DNA of 64,000 nt, taken from Osmia lignaria lignaria (Eukaryota; Arthropoda; Insecta; Hymenoptera; Megachilidae). Positions 38,033 through 51,230 of this stretch are shown here, piece by piece. How positions within the stretch are numbered: position 1 is the stretch's first letter; each line of letters opens with the position of its first letter. The stretch covers positions 14,756,001 through 14,820,000 of the forward strand of contig NW_027478162.1 in the NCBI RefSeq assembly GCF_051020975.1, written 5' to 3'. The notes beneath the pieces were generated by a model, which searched no databases, was not told the origin of the DNA, and saw only the letters and a program-made list of their open reading frames with translations. The position numbers and the translations under genes were made by a program.

Positions 38033-39642
38033 TCAGAAGCGTAGTTTTCGAGATATATCGAGATATTTAAAAGTTCCGAAGCCGCACCAACATAATAGAG
38101 ATACAGAAACACCGTGGCCCCTTTCTTTGAGATAACTCTGCACTATTGCGAGCTGCAAATGCCACTTCCAGCTTAGCTGTGCAGAAGAAGAACAACAAGA
38201 AGAAGAAATATCTCGAAATATGTCCGTCAGGCCCCTTCCCTTGAGATAAATCTGCAAATATCTCGGAAACGAAGCGAGCTATGGCAAAATGTTTAGAGAC
38301 CTTTCTTGTAGAGAATTAAGTTTCCTACTTTTTATGTAGTATGATATTTTTTGATCAGATGCGTAGTTCTCGAGATATATCAAGATATTTAAAAGTTCCG
38401 AAGCCGCACCAACATAATAGAGATACAGAAACACCGTGGCCCCTTTCTTTGGGATAACTCTGCACTATTGCGAGCTGCAAATGCCACTTCCAGCTTAGCT
38501 GTGCAGAAGAAGAACAACAAGAAGAAGAAATATCTCGAAATATGTCCGTCAGGCCACTTCCCTTGAGATGAATCTGCAAATATCTCGGAAACGAAGCGAG
38601 CTATGGCAAAATGTTAAGAGACCTTTTTTGTAGAGAATTAAGTTTCCTACTTTTTATGTTCTATGATATTTTTTGATCAGAAGCGTAGTTTTCGAGATAT
38701 ATCGAGATATTTAAAAGTTCCGAAGCCGCACCAACATAATAGAGATACAGAAACACCGTGGCCCCTTTCTTTGAGATAACTCTGCACTATTGCGAGCTGC
38801 AAATGCCACTTCCAGCTTAGCTGTGCAGAAGAAGAACAACAAGAAGAAGAAATATCTCGAAATATGTCCGTCAGGCCCCTTCCCTTGAGATAAATCTGCA
38901 AATATCTCGGAAACGAAGCGAGCTATGGCAAAATGTTTAGAGACCTTTCTTGTAGAGAATTAAGTTTCCTACTTTTTATGTAGTATGATATTTTTTGATC
39001 AGATGCGTAGTTCTCGAGATATATCAAGATATTTAAAAGTTCCGAAGCCGCACCAACATAATAGAGATACAGAAACACCGTGGCCCCTTTCTTTGGGATA
39101 ACTCTGCACTATTGCGAGCTGCAAATGCCACTTCCAGCTTAGCTGTGCAGAAGAAGAACAACAAGAAGAAGAAATATCTCGAAATATGTCCGTCAGGCCA
39201 CTTCCCTTGAGATAAATCTGCAAATATCTCGGAAACGAAGCGAGCTATGGCAAAATGTTAAGAGACCTTTTTTGTAGAGAATTAAGTTTCCTACTTTTTA
39301 TGTTCGATGATATTTTTTGATCAGATGCGTAGTTCTCGAGATATATCAAGATATTTAAAAGTTCCGAAGCTGCACCAACATAATAGAGGTACAGAAACAC
39401 CGTGGCCTCTTTCTTTGAGATAACTCAGCACTATTGCGAGCTGCAAATGCCGCTTCGAGCTTAGCTGTGCAGAAGAAGAACAACAAGAAGAAGAAATATC
39501 TCGAAATATGTCCGTCAGACCCCTTCCCTTGAGATGAATCTGCAAATATCTCGGAAACGAAGCGAGCTATGGCAAAATGTTAAGAGACCTTTTTTGTAGA
39601 GAATTAAGTTTCCTACTTTTTATGTTCTATGATATTTTTTGA
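38033..39642 (+). repeat. Five-monomer block, right copy (1,610 bp)
   Basis: Copy of 23865-25474: B with gtttagagacctttcttg, A with atgtagtatgat, the same pair again, then S with actcagcac. Both copies share the unusual actcagcac in the fifth monomer, and a gagatgaatc in the second. The copy is so close that a recent exchange or duplication over 44 monomers is likely. Confidence 0.9.
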
Positions 39643-41252
39643 TCAGAAGCGTAGTTTTCGAGATATATCGAGATATTTAAAAGTTCCGAAGCCGCACCAA
39701 CATAATAGAGATACAGAAACACCGTGGCCCCTTTCTTTGAGATAACTCTGCACTATTGCGAGCTGCAAATGCCACTTCCAGCTTAGCTGTGCAGAAGAAG
39801 AACAACAAGAAGAAGAAATATCTCGAAATATGTCCGTCAGGCCCCTTCCCTTGAGATAAATCTGCAAATATCTCGGAAACGAAGCGAGCTATGGCAAAAT
39901 GTTTAGAGACCTTTCTTGTAGAGAATTAAGTTTCCTACTTTTTATGTAGTATGATATTTTTTGATCAGATGCGTAGTTCTCGAGATATATCAAGATATTT
40001 AAAAGTTCCGAAGCCGCACCAACATAATAGAGATACAGAAACACCGTGGCCCCTTTCTCTGGGATAACTCTGCACTATTGCGAGCTGCAAATGCCACTTC
40101 CAGCTTAGCTGTGCAGAAGAAGAACAACAAGAAGAAGAAATATCTCGAAATATGTCCGTCAGGCCACTTCCCTTGAGATAAATCTGCAAATATCTCGGAA
40201 ACGAAGCGAGCTATGGCAAAATCATAAGAGACCTTTTTTGTAGAGAATTAAGTTTCCTACTTTTTATGTTCGATGATATTTTTTGATCAGATGCGTAGTT
40301 CTCGAGATATATCAAGATATTTAAGAGTTCCGAAGCTGCACCAACATAATAGAGGTACAGAAACACCGTGGCCTCTTTCTTTGAGATAACTCTGCACTAT
40401 TGCGAGCTGCAAATGCCGCTTCGAGCTTAGCTGTGCAGAAGAAGAACAACAAGAAGAAGAAATATCTCGAAATATGTCCGTCAGGCCCCTTCCCTTGAGA
40501 TAAATCTGCAAATATCTCGGAAACGAAGCGAGCTATGGCAAAATGTTTAGAGACCTTTCTTGTAGAGAATTAAGTTTCCTACTTTTTATGTGGTATGATA
40601 TTTTTTGATCAGATGCGTAGTTCTCGAGATATATCAAGATATTTAAAAGTTCCGAAGCCGCACCAACATAATAGAGATACAGAAACACCGAGGCCCCTTT
40701 CTTTGGGATAACTCTGCACTATTGCGAGCTGCAAATGCCACTTCCAGCTTAGCTGTGCAGAAGAAGAACAACAAGAAGAAGAAATATCTCGAAATATGTC
40801 CGTCAGGCCACTTCCCTTGAGATAAATCTGCAAATATCTCGGAAACGAAGCGAGCTATGGCAAAATCTTAAGAGACCTTTTTTGTAGAGAATTAAGTTTC
40901 CTACTTTTTATGTTCGATGATATTTTTTGATCAGATGCGTAGTTCTCGAGATATATCAAGATATTTAAAAGTTCCGAAGCTGCACCAACATAATAGAGGT
41001 ACAGAAACACCGTGGCCTCTTTCTTTGAGATAACTCTGCACTATTGCGAGCTGCAAATGCCGCTTCGAGCTTAGCTGTGCAGAAGAAGAACAACAAGAAG
41101 AAGAAATATCTCGAAATATGTCCGTCAGACCCCTTCCCTTGAGATGAATCTGCAAATATCTCGGAAACGAAGCGAGCTATGGCAAAATGTTAAGAGACCT
41201 TTTTTGTAGAGAATAATGTTTCCTACAATTTACGTTCTATGATATTTTTTGA
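39643..41252 (+). repeat. Continuation of the 3-monomer order, five monomers
   Basis: After the B, A (atgtagtatgat), S triplet at 38677-39642, another B, A, S triplet follows (39643, 39965, 40287) and then A, S (40609, 40931). Private changes such as aaatcataag (near 40222), aaatcttaag (near 40865) and atgtggtatgat (near 40590) separate the copies. The period is 966 bp. Confidence 0.86.
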
Positions 41253-41574
41253 TCAGAAGCGTAGTTTTCGAGATATATCGAGATATTTAAAAGTTCCGAA
41301 GCCGCACCAACATAATAGAGATACAGAAACACCGTGGCCCCTTTCTTTGAGATAACTCTGCACTATTGCGACCTGCAAATGCCACTTCCAGCTCAGCTGT
41401 GCAGAAGAAGAACAACAAGAAGAAGAAATATCTCGAAATATGTCCGTCAGGCCCCTTCCCTTGAGATAAATCTGCAAATATCTCGGAAACGAAGCGAGCT
41501 ATGGCAAAATGTTAGGAGACCTTTTTTGTAGAGAATTAAGTTTCCTACTTTTTGTGTTCTATGATATTTTTTGA
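41253..41574 (+). repeat. Isolated D monomer
   Basis: The only D haplotype right of 23.5 kb. It follows an S monomer with gagaataatg and ctacaatttacg, exactly as D follows S at 4223-4866. The S-D pair was therefore copied as a unit from the left part of the array or from a common ancestor. A private gttaggagacc lies near 41513. Confidence 0.85.
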
Positions 41575-41894
41575 TCAGATGCGTAGTTCTCGAGATATAT
41601 CAAGATATTTAAAAGTTCCGAAGCCGCACCAACATAATAGATACAGAAACACCGTGGCCCCTTTCTTTGAGATAACTCTGCACTATTGCGAGCTGCAAAT
41701 GCCACTTCCAGCTTAGCTGTGCAGAGGAAGAACAACAAGAAGAAGAAATATCTCGAAATATGTCCGTCAGGCCAGTTCCTTTGAGCTGAATCTGCAAATA
41801 TCTCGGAAACGAAGCGAGCTATGGCAAAATGTTAAGAGACGTTTTTTGTAGAGAATTATGTTTCCTACAATTTATGTTGTATGATATTTTTTGA
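41575..41894 (+). repeat. 320-bp monomer with 2-bp deletion
   Basis: Reads aacataatag then atacag at 41640/41641 where other copies have aatagagatacag, a loss of one AG unit. The identical loss is present at 48722/48723 and 52584/52585, so it arose once and was then copied. Confidence 0.93.
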
Positions 41895-43182
41895 TCAGAA
41901 GCGTAGTTTTCGAGATATATCGAGATACTTAAAAGTTCCGAAGCCGCACCAACATATTAGAGATACAGAAACACCGTGGCCCCTTTCTTTGAGATAACTG
42001 TGCACTAGTGCGAGCCGCAAATGCCACTTCCAGCTTAGCAGTGCAGAAGAAGAACAACAAGAAGAAGAAACTTCTCGAAATATGTCCGTCAGGCCCCTTC
42101 CCTTGAGATAAATCTGCAAATATCTCGGAAACGAAGCGAGCTATGGCAAAATGTTAAGAGACCTTTTTTGTAGAGAATTATGTTTCCTACTTTTTATGTT
42201 CTATGATATTTTTAGAATAGACGCGTAGTTCTCGAGATATATCAAGATATTTAAAAGTTCCGAAGCCGCACCAACATAATAGAGATACAGAAACACCGTG
42301 GCCCCTTTCTTTGAGATATTTCTGCACTATTGCGAGCTGCAAATGCCACTTCCAGCTTAGCTGTGCAGAAGAAGAACAACAAGAAGAAGAAATATCTCGA
42401 AATATGTCCGTGAGGCCCCTTCCCTTGAGATAAATCTGCAAATATCTCGGAAACGAAGCGAGCTATGGCAAAATGTTAAGAGACCTTATTTGTAGAGAAT
42501 TAAGTTTCCTACTTTTTATGTTCTATGATATTTTTTGATCAGATGCGTAGTTCTCGAGATATATCAAGATATTTAAAAGTTCCGAAACCGCACCAACATA
42601 ATAGAGATACAGAAACACCGTGGCCCCTTTCTTTGAGATAACTCTGCACTATTGCGAGCTGTAAATGCCACTTCCAGCTTAGCTGTGCAGAAGAAGAACA
42701 ACAAGAAGAAGAAATATCTCGAAATATGTCCGTCAGGCCCCTGCCCTTGAGATATATCTGCTAATATCTCGGAAACCAAGCGAGCTATGGCAAAATGTTA
42801 ACAGACCTTTTTTGTAGAGAACTTTGTTTCCTACAATTTATGTTCTATGATATTTTTTGACCAGAAGCGTAGTTTTCGAGATATATCGAGATATTTAAAA
42901 GTTACGAAGCCGCACCAACATAATAGAGATACAGAAACACCGTGGCCCCTTTCTTTGAGATAACTCTGCAATAGTGCGAGCCGCAAATGCCACTTCCAGC
43001 TTAGCTGTACAGAAGAAGAACAACAAGAAGAAGAAATATCTCGAAATATGTCCGTCAGGCCACTTCCCTTGAGATAAATCTGCAAATATCTCGGAAACGA
43101 AGCGAGCTATGGCAAAATGTTAAGAGACCTTTTTTGTAGAGAATTAAGTTTCCTACTTTTTATGTTCTATGATATTTTTTGA
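41575..43182 (+). repeat. Five-monomer block, first copy (1,608 bp)
   Basis: The first monomer is 320 bp (see its own entry). Then follow gaaacttctcg with cagcttagcagtg (41895); gaatagacgcg with gagatatttctgc and gtccgtgagg (42217); gaaaccgc with cccctgccc and ctgctaatatc (42539); and gaccagaagcg with gttacgaagcc, gcaatagtgcg and ctgtacag (42861). The same series recurs at 48657 and 52519. This copy has a type A left part in its first monomer where the others have type B. Confidence 0.9.
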
Positions 43183-45436
43183 TCAGATGCGTAGTTCTCG
43201 AGATATATCAAGATATTTAAAAGTTCCGAAGCCGCACCAGCATAATACAGATACAGAAACACCGTGGCCCCTTTCTTTGAGATAACTCTGCACTATTGCG
43301 AGCTGCAAATGCCACTTCCAGCTTAGCTGTGCAGAGGAGGAACAACAAGAAGAAGAAATATCTCGAAATATGTCCGTCAGGCCAGTTCCTTTGAGCTGAA
43401 TCTGCAAATATCTCGGAAACGAAGCGAGCTATGGCAAAATGTTAAGAGACGTTTTTTGTAGAGAATTATGTTTCCTACAATTTATGTTCTATGATATTTT
43501 TTGATCAGAAGCGTAGTTTTCGAGATATATCGAGATACTTAAAAGTTCCGAAGCCGCACCAACATATTAGAGATACAGAAACACCGTGGCCCCTTTCTTT
43601 GAGATAACTGTGCACTAGTGCGAGCCGCAAATGCCACTTCCAGCTTAGCTGTGCAGAAGAAGAACAACAAGAAGAAGAAATATCTCGAAATATGTCCGTC
43701 AGGCCCCTTCCCTTGAGATAAATCTGCAAATATCTCGGAAACGAAGCGAGCTATGGCAAAATGTTAAGAGACCTTTTTTGTAGAGAATTAAGTTTCCTAC
43801 TTTTTATGTTCTATGATATTTTTTGATCAGATGCGTAGTTCTCGAGATATATCAAGATATTTAAAAGTTCCGAAGCCGCACCAACATAATACAGATACAG
43901 AAACACCGTGGCCCCTTTCTTTGAGATAACTCTGCACTATTGCGAGCTGCAAATGCCACTTCCAGCTTAGCTGTGCAGAGGAAGAACAACAAGAAGAAGA
44001 AATATCTCGAAATATGTCCGTCAGGCCAGTTCCTTTGAGCTTAATCTGCAAATATCTCGGAAACGAAGCGAGCTATGGCAAAATGTTAAGAGACGTTTTT
44101 TGTAGAGAATTATGTTTCCTACAATTTATCTTCTATGATATTTTTTGATCAGAAGCGTAGTTTTCGAGATATATCGAGATACTTAAAAGTTCCGAAGCCG
44201 CACCAACATATTAGAGATACAGAAACACCGTGGCCCCTTTCTTTGAGATAACTGTGCACTAGTGCGAGCCGCAAATGCCACTTCCAGCTTAGCTGTGCAG
44301 AAGAAGAACAACAAGAAGAAGAAATATCTCGAAATATGTCCGTCAGGCCCCTTCCCTTGAGATAAATCTGCAAATATCTCGGAAACGAAGCGAGCTATGG
44401 CAAAATGTTAAGAGACCTTTTTTGTAGAGAATTATGTTTCCTACTTTTTATGTTCTATGATATTTTTTGATCAGACGCGTAGTTCTCGAGATATATCAAG
44501 ATATTTAAAAGTTCCGAAGCCGCACCAACATAATACAGATACAGAAACACCGTGGCCCCTTTCTTTGAGATAACTCTGCACTAGTGCGAGCCGCAAATGC
44601 CACTTCCAGCTTAGCTGTGCAGAAGAAGAACAACAAGAAGAAGAAATATCTCGAGATATGTCCGTCAGGCCCCTTCCCTTGAGATAAATCTGCAAATATC
44701 TCGGAAACGAAGTGAGCTATGGCAAAATGTTAAGAGACCTTTTTTGTAGAGAATTAAGTTTCCTACTTTTTATGTTCTATGATATTCTTTGATCAGATGC
44801 GTAGTTCTCGAGATATATCAAGATATTTAAAAGTTCCGAAGCCGCACCAACATAATACAGATACAGAAACACCGTGGCCCCTTTCTTTGAGATAACTCTG
44901 CACTAGTGCGAGCCGCAAATGCCACTTCCAGCTTAGCTGTGCAGAAGAAGAACAACAAGAAGAAGAAATATCTCGAAATATGTCCGTTAGGCCCCTTCCC
45001 TTGAGATAAATCTGCAAATATCTCGGAAACGAAGCGAGCTATGGCAAAATGTTAAGAGACCTTTTTTGTAGAGAATTAAGTTTCCTACTTTTTATGTTCT
45101 ATGATATTTTTTGATCAGATGCGTAGTTCTCGAGATATATCAAGATATTTAAAAGTTCCGAAGCCGCACCAACATAATAGAGATACAGAAACACCGTGGC
45201 CCCTTTCTTTGAGATAACTCTGCAATAGTGCGAGCCGCAAATGCCACTTCCAGCTTAGCTGTACAGAAGAAGAACAACAAGAAGAAGAAATATCTCGAAA
45301 TATGTCCGTCAGGCCACTTCCCTTGAGATAAATCTGCAAATATCTCGGAAACGAAGCGAGCTATGGCAAAATGTTAAGAGACCTTTTTTGTAGAGAATTA
45401 AGTTTCCTACTTTTTATGTTCTATGATATTTTTTGA
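43183..45436 (+). repeat. 7-monomer unit (2,254 bp)
   Basis: The order is A with aatacagatacag and C-sister right part (43183); B with catattagag and ataactgtgcactag (43505); A with gagcttaatc (43827); B (44149); A with gatcagacgcg, tctcgagatatg and gaagtgagc (44471); A with atattctttgatc (44793); and an A-left hybrid with gcaatagtgcg and ctgtacag (45115). Its last right part equals that of 42861, 2,254 bp before. The unit boundary therefore lies inside those two monomers. Confidence 0.9.
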
Positions 45437-47368
45437 TCAGATGCGTAGTTCTCGAGATATATCAAGATATTTAAAAGTTCCGAAGCCGCACCAGCATAAT
45501 ACAGATACAGAAACACCGTGGCCCCTTTCTTTGAGATAACTCTGCACTATTGCGAGCTGCAAATGCCACTTCCAGCTTAGCTGTGCAGAGGAGGAACAAC
45601 AAGAAGAAGAAATATCTCGAAATATGTCCGTCAGGCCAGTTCCTTTGAGCTGAATCTGCAAATATCTCGGAAACGAAGCGAGCTATGGCAAAATGTTAAG
45701 AGACGTTTTTTGTAGAGAATTATGTTTCCTACAATTTATGTTCTATGATATTTTTTGATCAGAAGCGTAGTTTTCGAGATATATCGAGATACTTAAAAGT
45801 TCCGAAGCCGCACCAACATATTAGAGATACAGAAACACCGTGGCCCCTTTCTTTGAGATAACTGTGCACTAGTGCGAGCCGCAAATGCCACTTCCAGCTT
45901 AGCTGTGCAGAAGAAGAACAACAAGAAGAAGAAATATCTCGAAATATGTCCGTCAGGCCCCTTCCCTTGAGATAAATCTGCAAATATCTCGGAAACGAAG
46001 CGAGCTATGGCAAAATGTTAAGAGACCTTTTTTATAGAGAATTAAGTTTCCTACTTTTTATGTTCTATGATATTTTTTGATCAGATGCGTAGTTCTCGAG
46101 ATATATCAAGATATTTAAAAGTTCCGAAGCCGCACCAACATAATACAGATACAGAAACACCGTGGCCCCTTTCTTTGAGATAACTCTGCACTATTGCGAG
46201 CTGCAAATGCCACTTCCAGCTTAGCTGTGCAGAGGAAGAACAACAAGAAGAAGAAATATCTCGAAATATGTCCGTCAGGCCAGTTCCTTTGAGCTTAATC
46301 TGCAAATATCTCGGAAACGAAGCGAGCTATGGCAAAATGTTAAGAGACGTTTTTTGTAGAGAATTATGTTTCCTACAATTTATCTTCTATGATATTTTTT
46401 GATCAGAAGCGTAGTTTTCGAGATATATCGAGATACTTAAAAGTTCCGAAGCCGCACCAACATATTAGAGATACAGAAACACCGTGGCCCCTTTCTTTGA
46501 GATAACTGTGCACTAGTGCGAGCCGCAAATGCCACTTCCAGCTTAGCTGTGCAGAAGAAGAACAACAAGAAGAAGAAATATCTCGAAATATGTCCGTCAG
46601 GCCCCTTCCCTTGAGATAAATCTGCAAATATCTCGGAAACGAAGCGAGCTATGGCAAAATGTTAAGAGACCTTTTTTGTAGAGAATTATGTTTCCTACTT
46701 TTTATGTTCTATGATATTTTTTGATCAGACGCGTAGTTCTCGAGATATATCAAGATATTTAAAAGTTCCGAAGCCGCACCAACATAATACAGATACAGAA
46801 ACACCGTGGCCCCTTTCTTTGAGATAACTCTGCACTAGTGCGAGCCGCAAATGCCACTTCCAGCTTAGCTGTGCAGAAGAAGAACAACAAGAAGAAGAAA
46901 TATCTCGAGATATGTCCGTCAGGCCCCTTCCCTTGAGATAAATCTGCAAATATCTCGGAAACGAAGTGAGCTATGGCAAAATGTTAAGAGACCTTTTTTG
47001 TAGAGAATTAAGTTTCCTACTTTTTATGTTCTATGATATTCTTTGATCAGATGCGTAGTTCTCGAGATATATCAAGATATTTAAAAGTTCCGAAGCCGCA
47101 CCAACATAATACAGATACAGAAACACCGTGGCCCCTTTCTTTGAGATAACTCTGCACTAGTGCGAGCCGCAAATGCCACTTCCAGCTTAGCTGTGCAGAA
47201 GAAGAACAACAAGAAGAAGAAATATCTCGAAATATGTCCGTTAGGCCCCTTCCCTTGAGATAAATCTGCAAATATCTCGGAAACGAAGCGAGCTATGGCA
47301 AAATGTTAAGAGACCTTTTTTGTAGAGAATTAAGTTTCCTACTTTTTATGTTCTATGATATTTTTTGA
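45437..47368 (+). repeat. Second copy of the first six monomers of the 7-monomer unit
   Basis: Matches 43183-45114 at an offset of 2,254 bp, including ccagcataatac, catattagag, gagcttaatc, gaagtgagc and atattctttgatc. One private change is ttttttatagag near 46034. It then passes into the 12-monomer unit instead of the seventh monomer. Confidence 0.9.
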
Positions 47369-50300
47369 TCAGATGCGTAGTTCTCGAGATATATCAAGAT
47401 ATTTAAAAGTTCCGAAGCCGCACCAACATAATAGAGATACAGAAACACCGTGGCCCCTTTCTTTGAGATAACTCTGCACTATTGCGAGCTGCAAATGCCA
47501 CTTCCAGCTTAGCTGTGCAGAGGAAGAACAACAAGAAAAAGAAGTATCTCGAAATATGTCCGTCAGGCCCGTTCCTTTGAGCTGAATCTGCAAATATCTC
47601 CGAAACGAAGCGAGCTATGGCAAAATGTTTAGAGACGTTTTTTGTAGAGAATTATGTTTCCTACAATTTATGTTCTATGATATTTTTCGATCAGAAGCGT
47701 AGTTTTCGAGATATATCGAGATATTTAAAAGTTCCGAAGCCGCACCAACATAATACAGATACCGAAACACCGTGGCCCCTTTCTTTGAGATAACTCTGCA
47801 CTAGTGCGAGCCGCAAATGCCACTTCCAGCTTAGCTGTGCAGAAGAAGAACAACAAGAAGAAGAAATATCTCGAAATATGTCCGACAGGCCCCTTCCCTT
47901 GAGATAAATCTGCAAATATCTCGGAAACGAAGCGAGGTATGGCAAAATGTTAAGAGACCTTTTTTGTAGAGAATTAAGTTTCCTACTTTTTACGTTCTAT
48001 GATATTTTTTGATCAGATGCGTAGTTCTCGAGATATATCAAGATATTTAAAAGTTCCGAAGCCGCACCAACATAATAGAGATACAGAAACACCGTGGCCT
48101 CTTTCTTTGAGATAACTCTGCAATAGTGCGAGCCGCAAATGCCACTTCCAGCTTAGCTGTGCAGAAGAAGAACAACAAGAAGAAGAAATATCTCGAAATA
48201 TGTCCGTTAGGCCCCTTCCCTTGAGATAAATCTGCAAATATCTCGGAAACGAAGCGAGCTATGGCAAAATGTTAAGACACCTTTTTTGTAGAGAATTAAG
48301 TTTCCTACTTTTTATGTTCTATGATATTTTTTGATCAGATGCGCAGTTCTCGAGATATATCAAGATATTTAAAAGTTCCGAAGCCGCACCAACATAATAG
48401 AGATACAGAAACACCGTGGCCCCTTTCTTCGAGATAACTCTGCACTATTGCGAGCTGTAAATGCCACTTCCAGCTTAGCTGTGCAGAAGAAGAACAACAA
48501 GAAGAAGAAATATCTCGAAATATGTCCGTCAGGCCCCTGCCCTTGAGATATATCTGCAAATAGCTCGGAAACCAAGCGAGCTATGGCAAAATGTTAAGAG
48601 ACCTTTTTTGTAGAGAATTATGTTTCCTACAATTTATGTTCTATGATATTTTTTGATCAGAAGCGTAGTTTTCGAGATATATCGAGATATTTAAAAGTTC
48701 CGAAGCCGCACCAACATAATAGATACAGAAACACCGTGGCCCCTTTCTTTGAGATAACTCTGCACTATTGCGAGCTGCAAATGCCACTTCCAGCTTAGCT
48801 GTGCAGAGGAAGAACAACAAGAAGAAGAAATATCTCGAAATATGTCCGTCAGGCCAGTTCCTTTGAGCTGAATCTGCAAATATCTCGGAAACGAAGCGAG
48901 CTATGGCAAAATGTTAAGAGACGTTTTTTGTAGAGAATTATGTTTCCTACAATTTATGTTGTATGATATTTTTTGATCAGAAGCGTAGTTTTCGAGATAT
49001 ATCGAGATACTTAAAAGTTCCGAAGCCGCACCAACATATTAGAGATACAGAAACACCGTGGCCCCTTTCTTTGAGATAACTGTGCACTAGTGCGAGCCGC
49101 AAATGCCACTTCCAGCTTAGCTGTGCAGAAGAAGAACAACAAGAAGAAGAAACTTCTCGAAATATGTCCGTCAGGCCCCTTCCCTTGAGATAAATCTGCA
49201 AATATCTCGGAAACGAAGCGAGCTATGGCAAAATGTTAAGAGACCTTTTTTGTAGAGAATTATGTTTCCTACTTTTTATGTTCTATGATATTTTTTGAAT
49301 AGACGCGTAGTTCTCGAGATATATCAAGATATTTAAAAGTTCCGAAGCCGCACCAACATAATAGAGATACAGAAACACCGTGGCCCCTTTCTTTGAGATA
49401 TTTCTGCACTATTGCGAGCTGCAAATGCCACTTCCAGCTTAGCTGTGCAGAAGAAGAACAACAAGAAGAAGAAATATCTCGAAATATGTCCGTGAGGCCC
49501 CTTCCCTTGAGATAAATCTGCAAATATCTCGGAAACGAAGCGAGCTATGGCAAAATGTTAAGAGACCTTATTTGTAGAGAATTAAGTTTCCTACTTTTTA
49601 TGTTCTATGATATTTTTTGATCAGATGCGTAGTTCTCGAGATATATCAAGATATTTAAAAGTTCCGAAACCGCACCAACATAATAGAGATACAGAAACAC
49701 CGTGGCCCCTTTCTTTGAGATAACTCTGCACTATTGCGAGCTGTAAATGCCACTTCCAGCTTAGCTGTGCAGAAGAAGAACAACAAGAAGAAGAAATATC
49801 TCGAAATATGTCCGTCAGGCCCCTGCCCTTGAGATATATCTGCTAATATCTCGGAAACCAAGCGAGCTATGGCAAAATGTTAAGAGACCTTTTTTGTAGA
49901 GAACTTTGTTTCCTACAATTTATGTTCTATGATATTTTTTGACCAGAAGCGTAGTTTTCGAGATATATCGAGATATTTAAAAGTTACGAAGCCGCACCAA
50001 CATAATAGAGATACACAAACACCGTGGCCCCTTTCTTTGAGATAACTCTGCAATAGTGCGAGCCGCAAATGCCACTTCCAGCTTAGCTGTACAGAAGAAG
50101 AACAACAAGAAGAAGAAATATCTCGAAATATGTCCGTCAGGCCACTTCCCTTGAGATAAATCTGCAAATATCTCGGAAACGAAGCGAGCTATGGCAAAAT
50201 GTTAAGAGACCTTTTTTGTAGAGAATTAAGTTTCCTACTTTTTATGTTCGATGATATTTTTTGATCAGATGCGTAGTTCTCGAGATATATCAAGATATTT

Positions 50301-51230
50301 AAAAGTTCCGAAGCTGCACCAACATAATAGAGGTACAGAAACACCGTGGCCCCTTTCTTTGAGATAACTCTGCACTATTGCGAGCTGCAAATGCCGCTTC
50401 GAGCTTAGCTGTGCAGAAGAAGAACAACGAGAAGAAGAAATATCTCGAAATATGTCCGTTAGGCCCCTTCCCTTGAGATAAATCTGCCAATATCTCGGAA
50501 ACGAAGCGAGCTATGGCAAAATGTTAAGAGACCTTTTTTGTAGAGAATTAAGTTTCCTACTTTTTATGTTCTATGATATTTTTTGATCAGAAGCGTAGTT
50601 GTCGAGATATATCGAGATATTTAAAAGTTCCGAAGCCGCACCAACATAATAGAGATACAGAAACACCGTGGCCCCTTTCTTTAAGATAACTCTGCACTAT
50701 TGCGAGCTGCAAATGCCACTTCCAGCTTAGCTGTGCAGAAGAAGAACAACAAGAAGAAGAAATATCTCGAAATATGTCCGTCAGGCCAGTTCCTTTGAGC
50801 TGAATCTGCAAATATCTCGGAAACGAAGCGAGCTATGGCAAAATGTTAAGAGACGTTTTTTGTAGAGAATTATGTTTCCTACAATTTATGTTCTATGATA
50901 TTTTTTGATCAGAAGCGTAGTTTTCGAGATATATCGAGATATTTAAAAGTTACGAAGCCGCACCAACATAATAGAGATACAGAAACACCGTGGCCCCTTT
51001 CTTTGAGATAACTCTGCAATAGTGCGAGCCGCAAATGCCACTTCCAGCTTAGCTGTGCAGAAGAAGAACAACAAGAAGAGGAAATATTTCGAAATATGTC
51101 CGTCAGGCCCCTGCCCTTGAGATATATCTGCAAATAGCTCGGAAACCAAGCGAGCTATGGCAAAATGTTAAGAGACCTTTTTTGTAGAGAATTATGTTTC
51201 CTACAATTTATGTTCTATGATATTTTTTGA
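47369..51230 (+). repeat. 12-monomer higher-order unit, copy 1 (3,862 bp)
   Basis: Twelve monomers, one of them 320 bp. The order is: C with ctccgaaacg (47369); B with gataccgaaac and gaggtatgg (47691); A with tggcctctttc (48013); A with gatgcgcag and aatagctcgg (48335); the 320-bp form (48657); gaaacttctcg (48977); gaatagacgcg (49299); gaaaccgc (49621); gaccagaagcg with gatacacaaac (49943); S-like with caacgagaag (50265); gttgtcgag with ctttaagat (50587); and gttacgaagcc with gaaatatttcg (50909). Every rare marker I compared is repeated 3,862 bp later. Confidence 0.93.
48657..48976 (+). repeat. 320-bp monomer with 2-bp deletion, second occurrence
   Basis: Same AG loss in aatagatacag as at 41575, but in a monomer whose left part is type B. 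The left breakpoint of the shared block therefore falls between the B marker near 48684 and the deletion near 48722. Confidence 0.92.
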
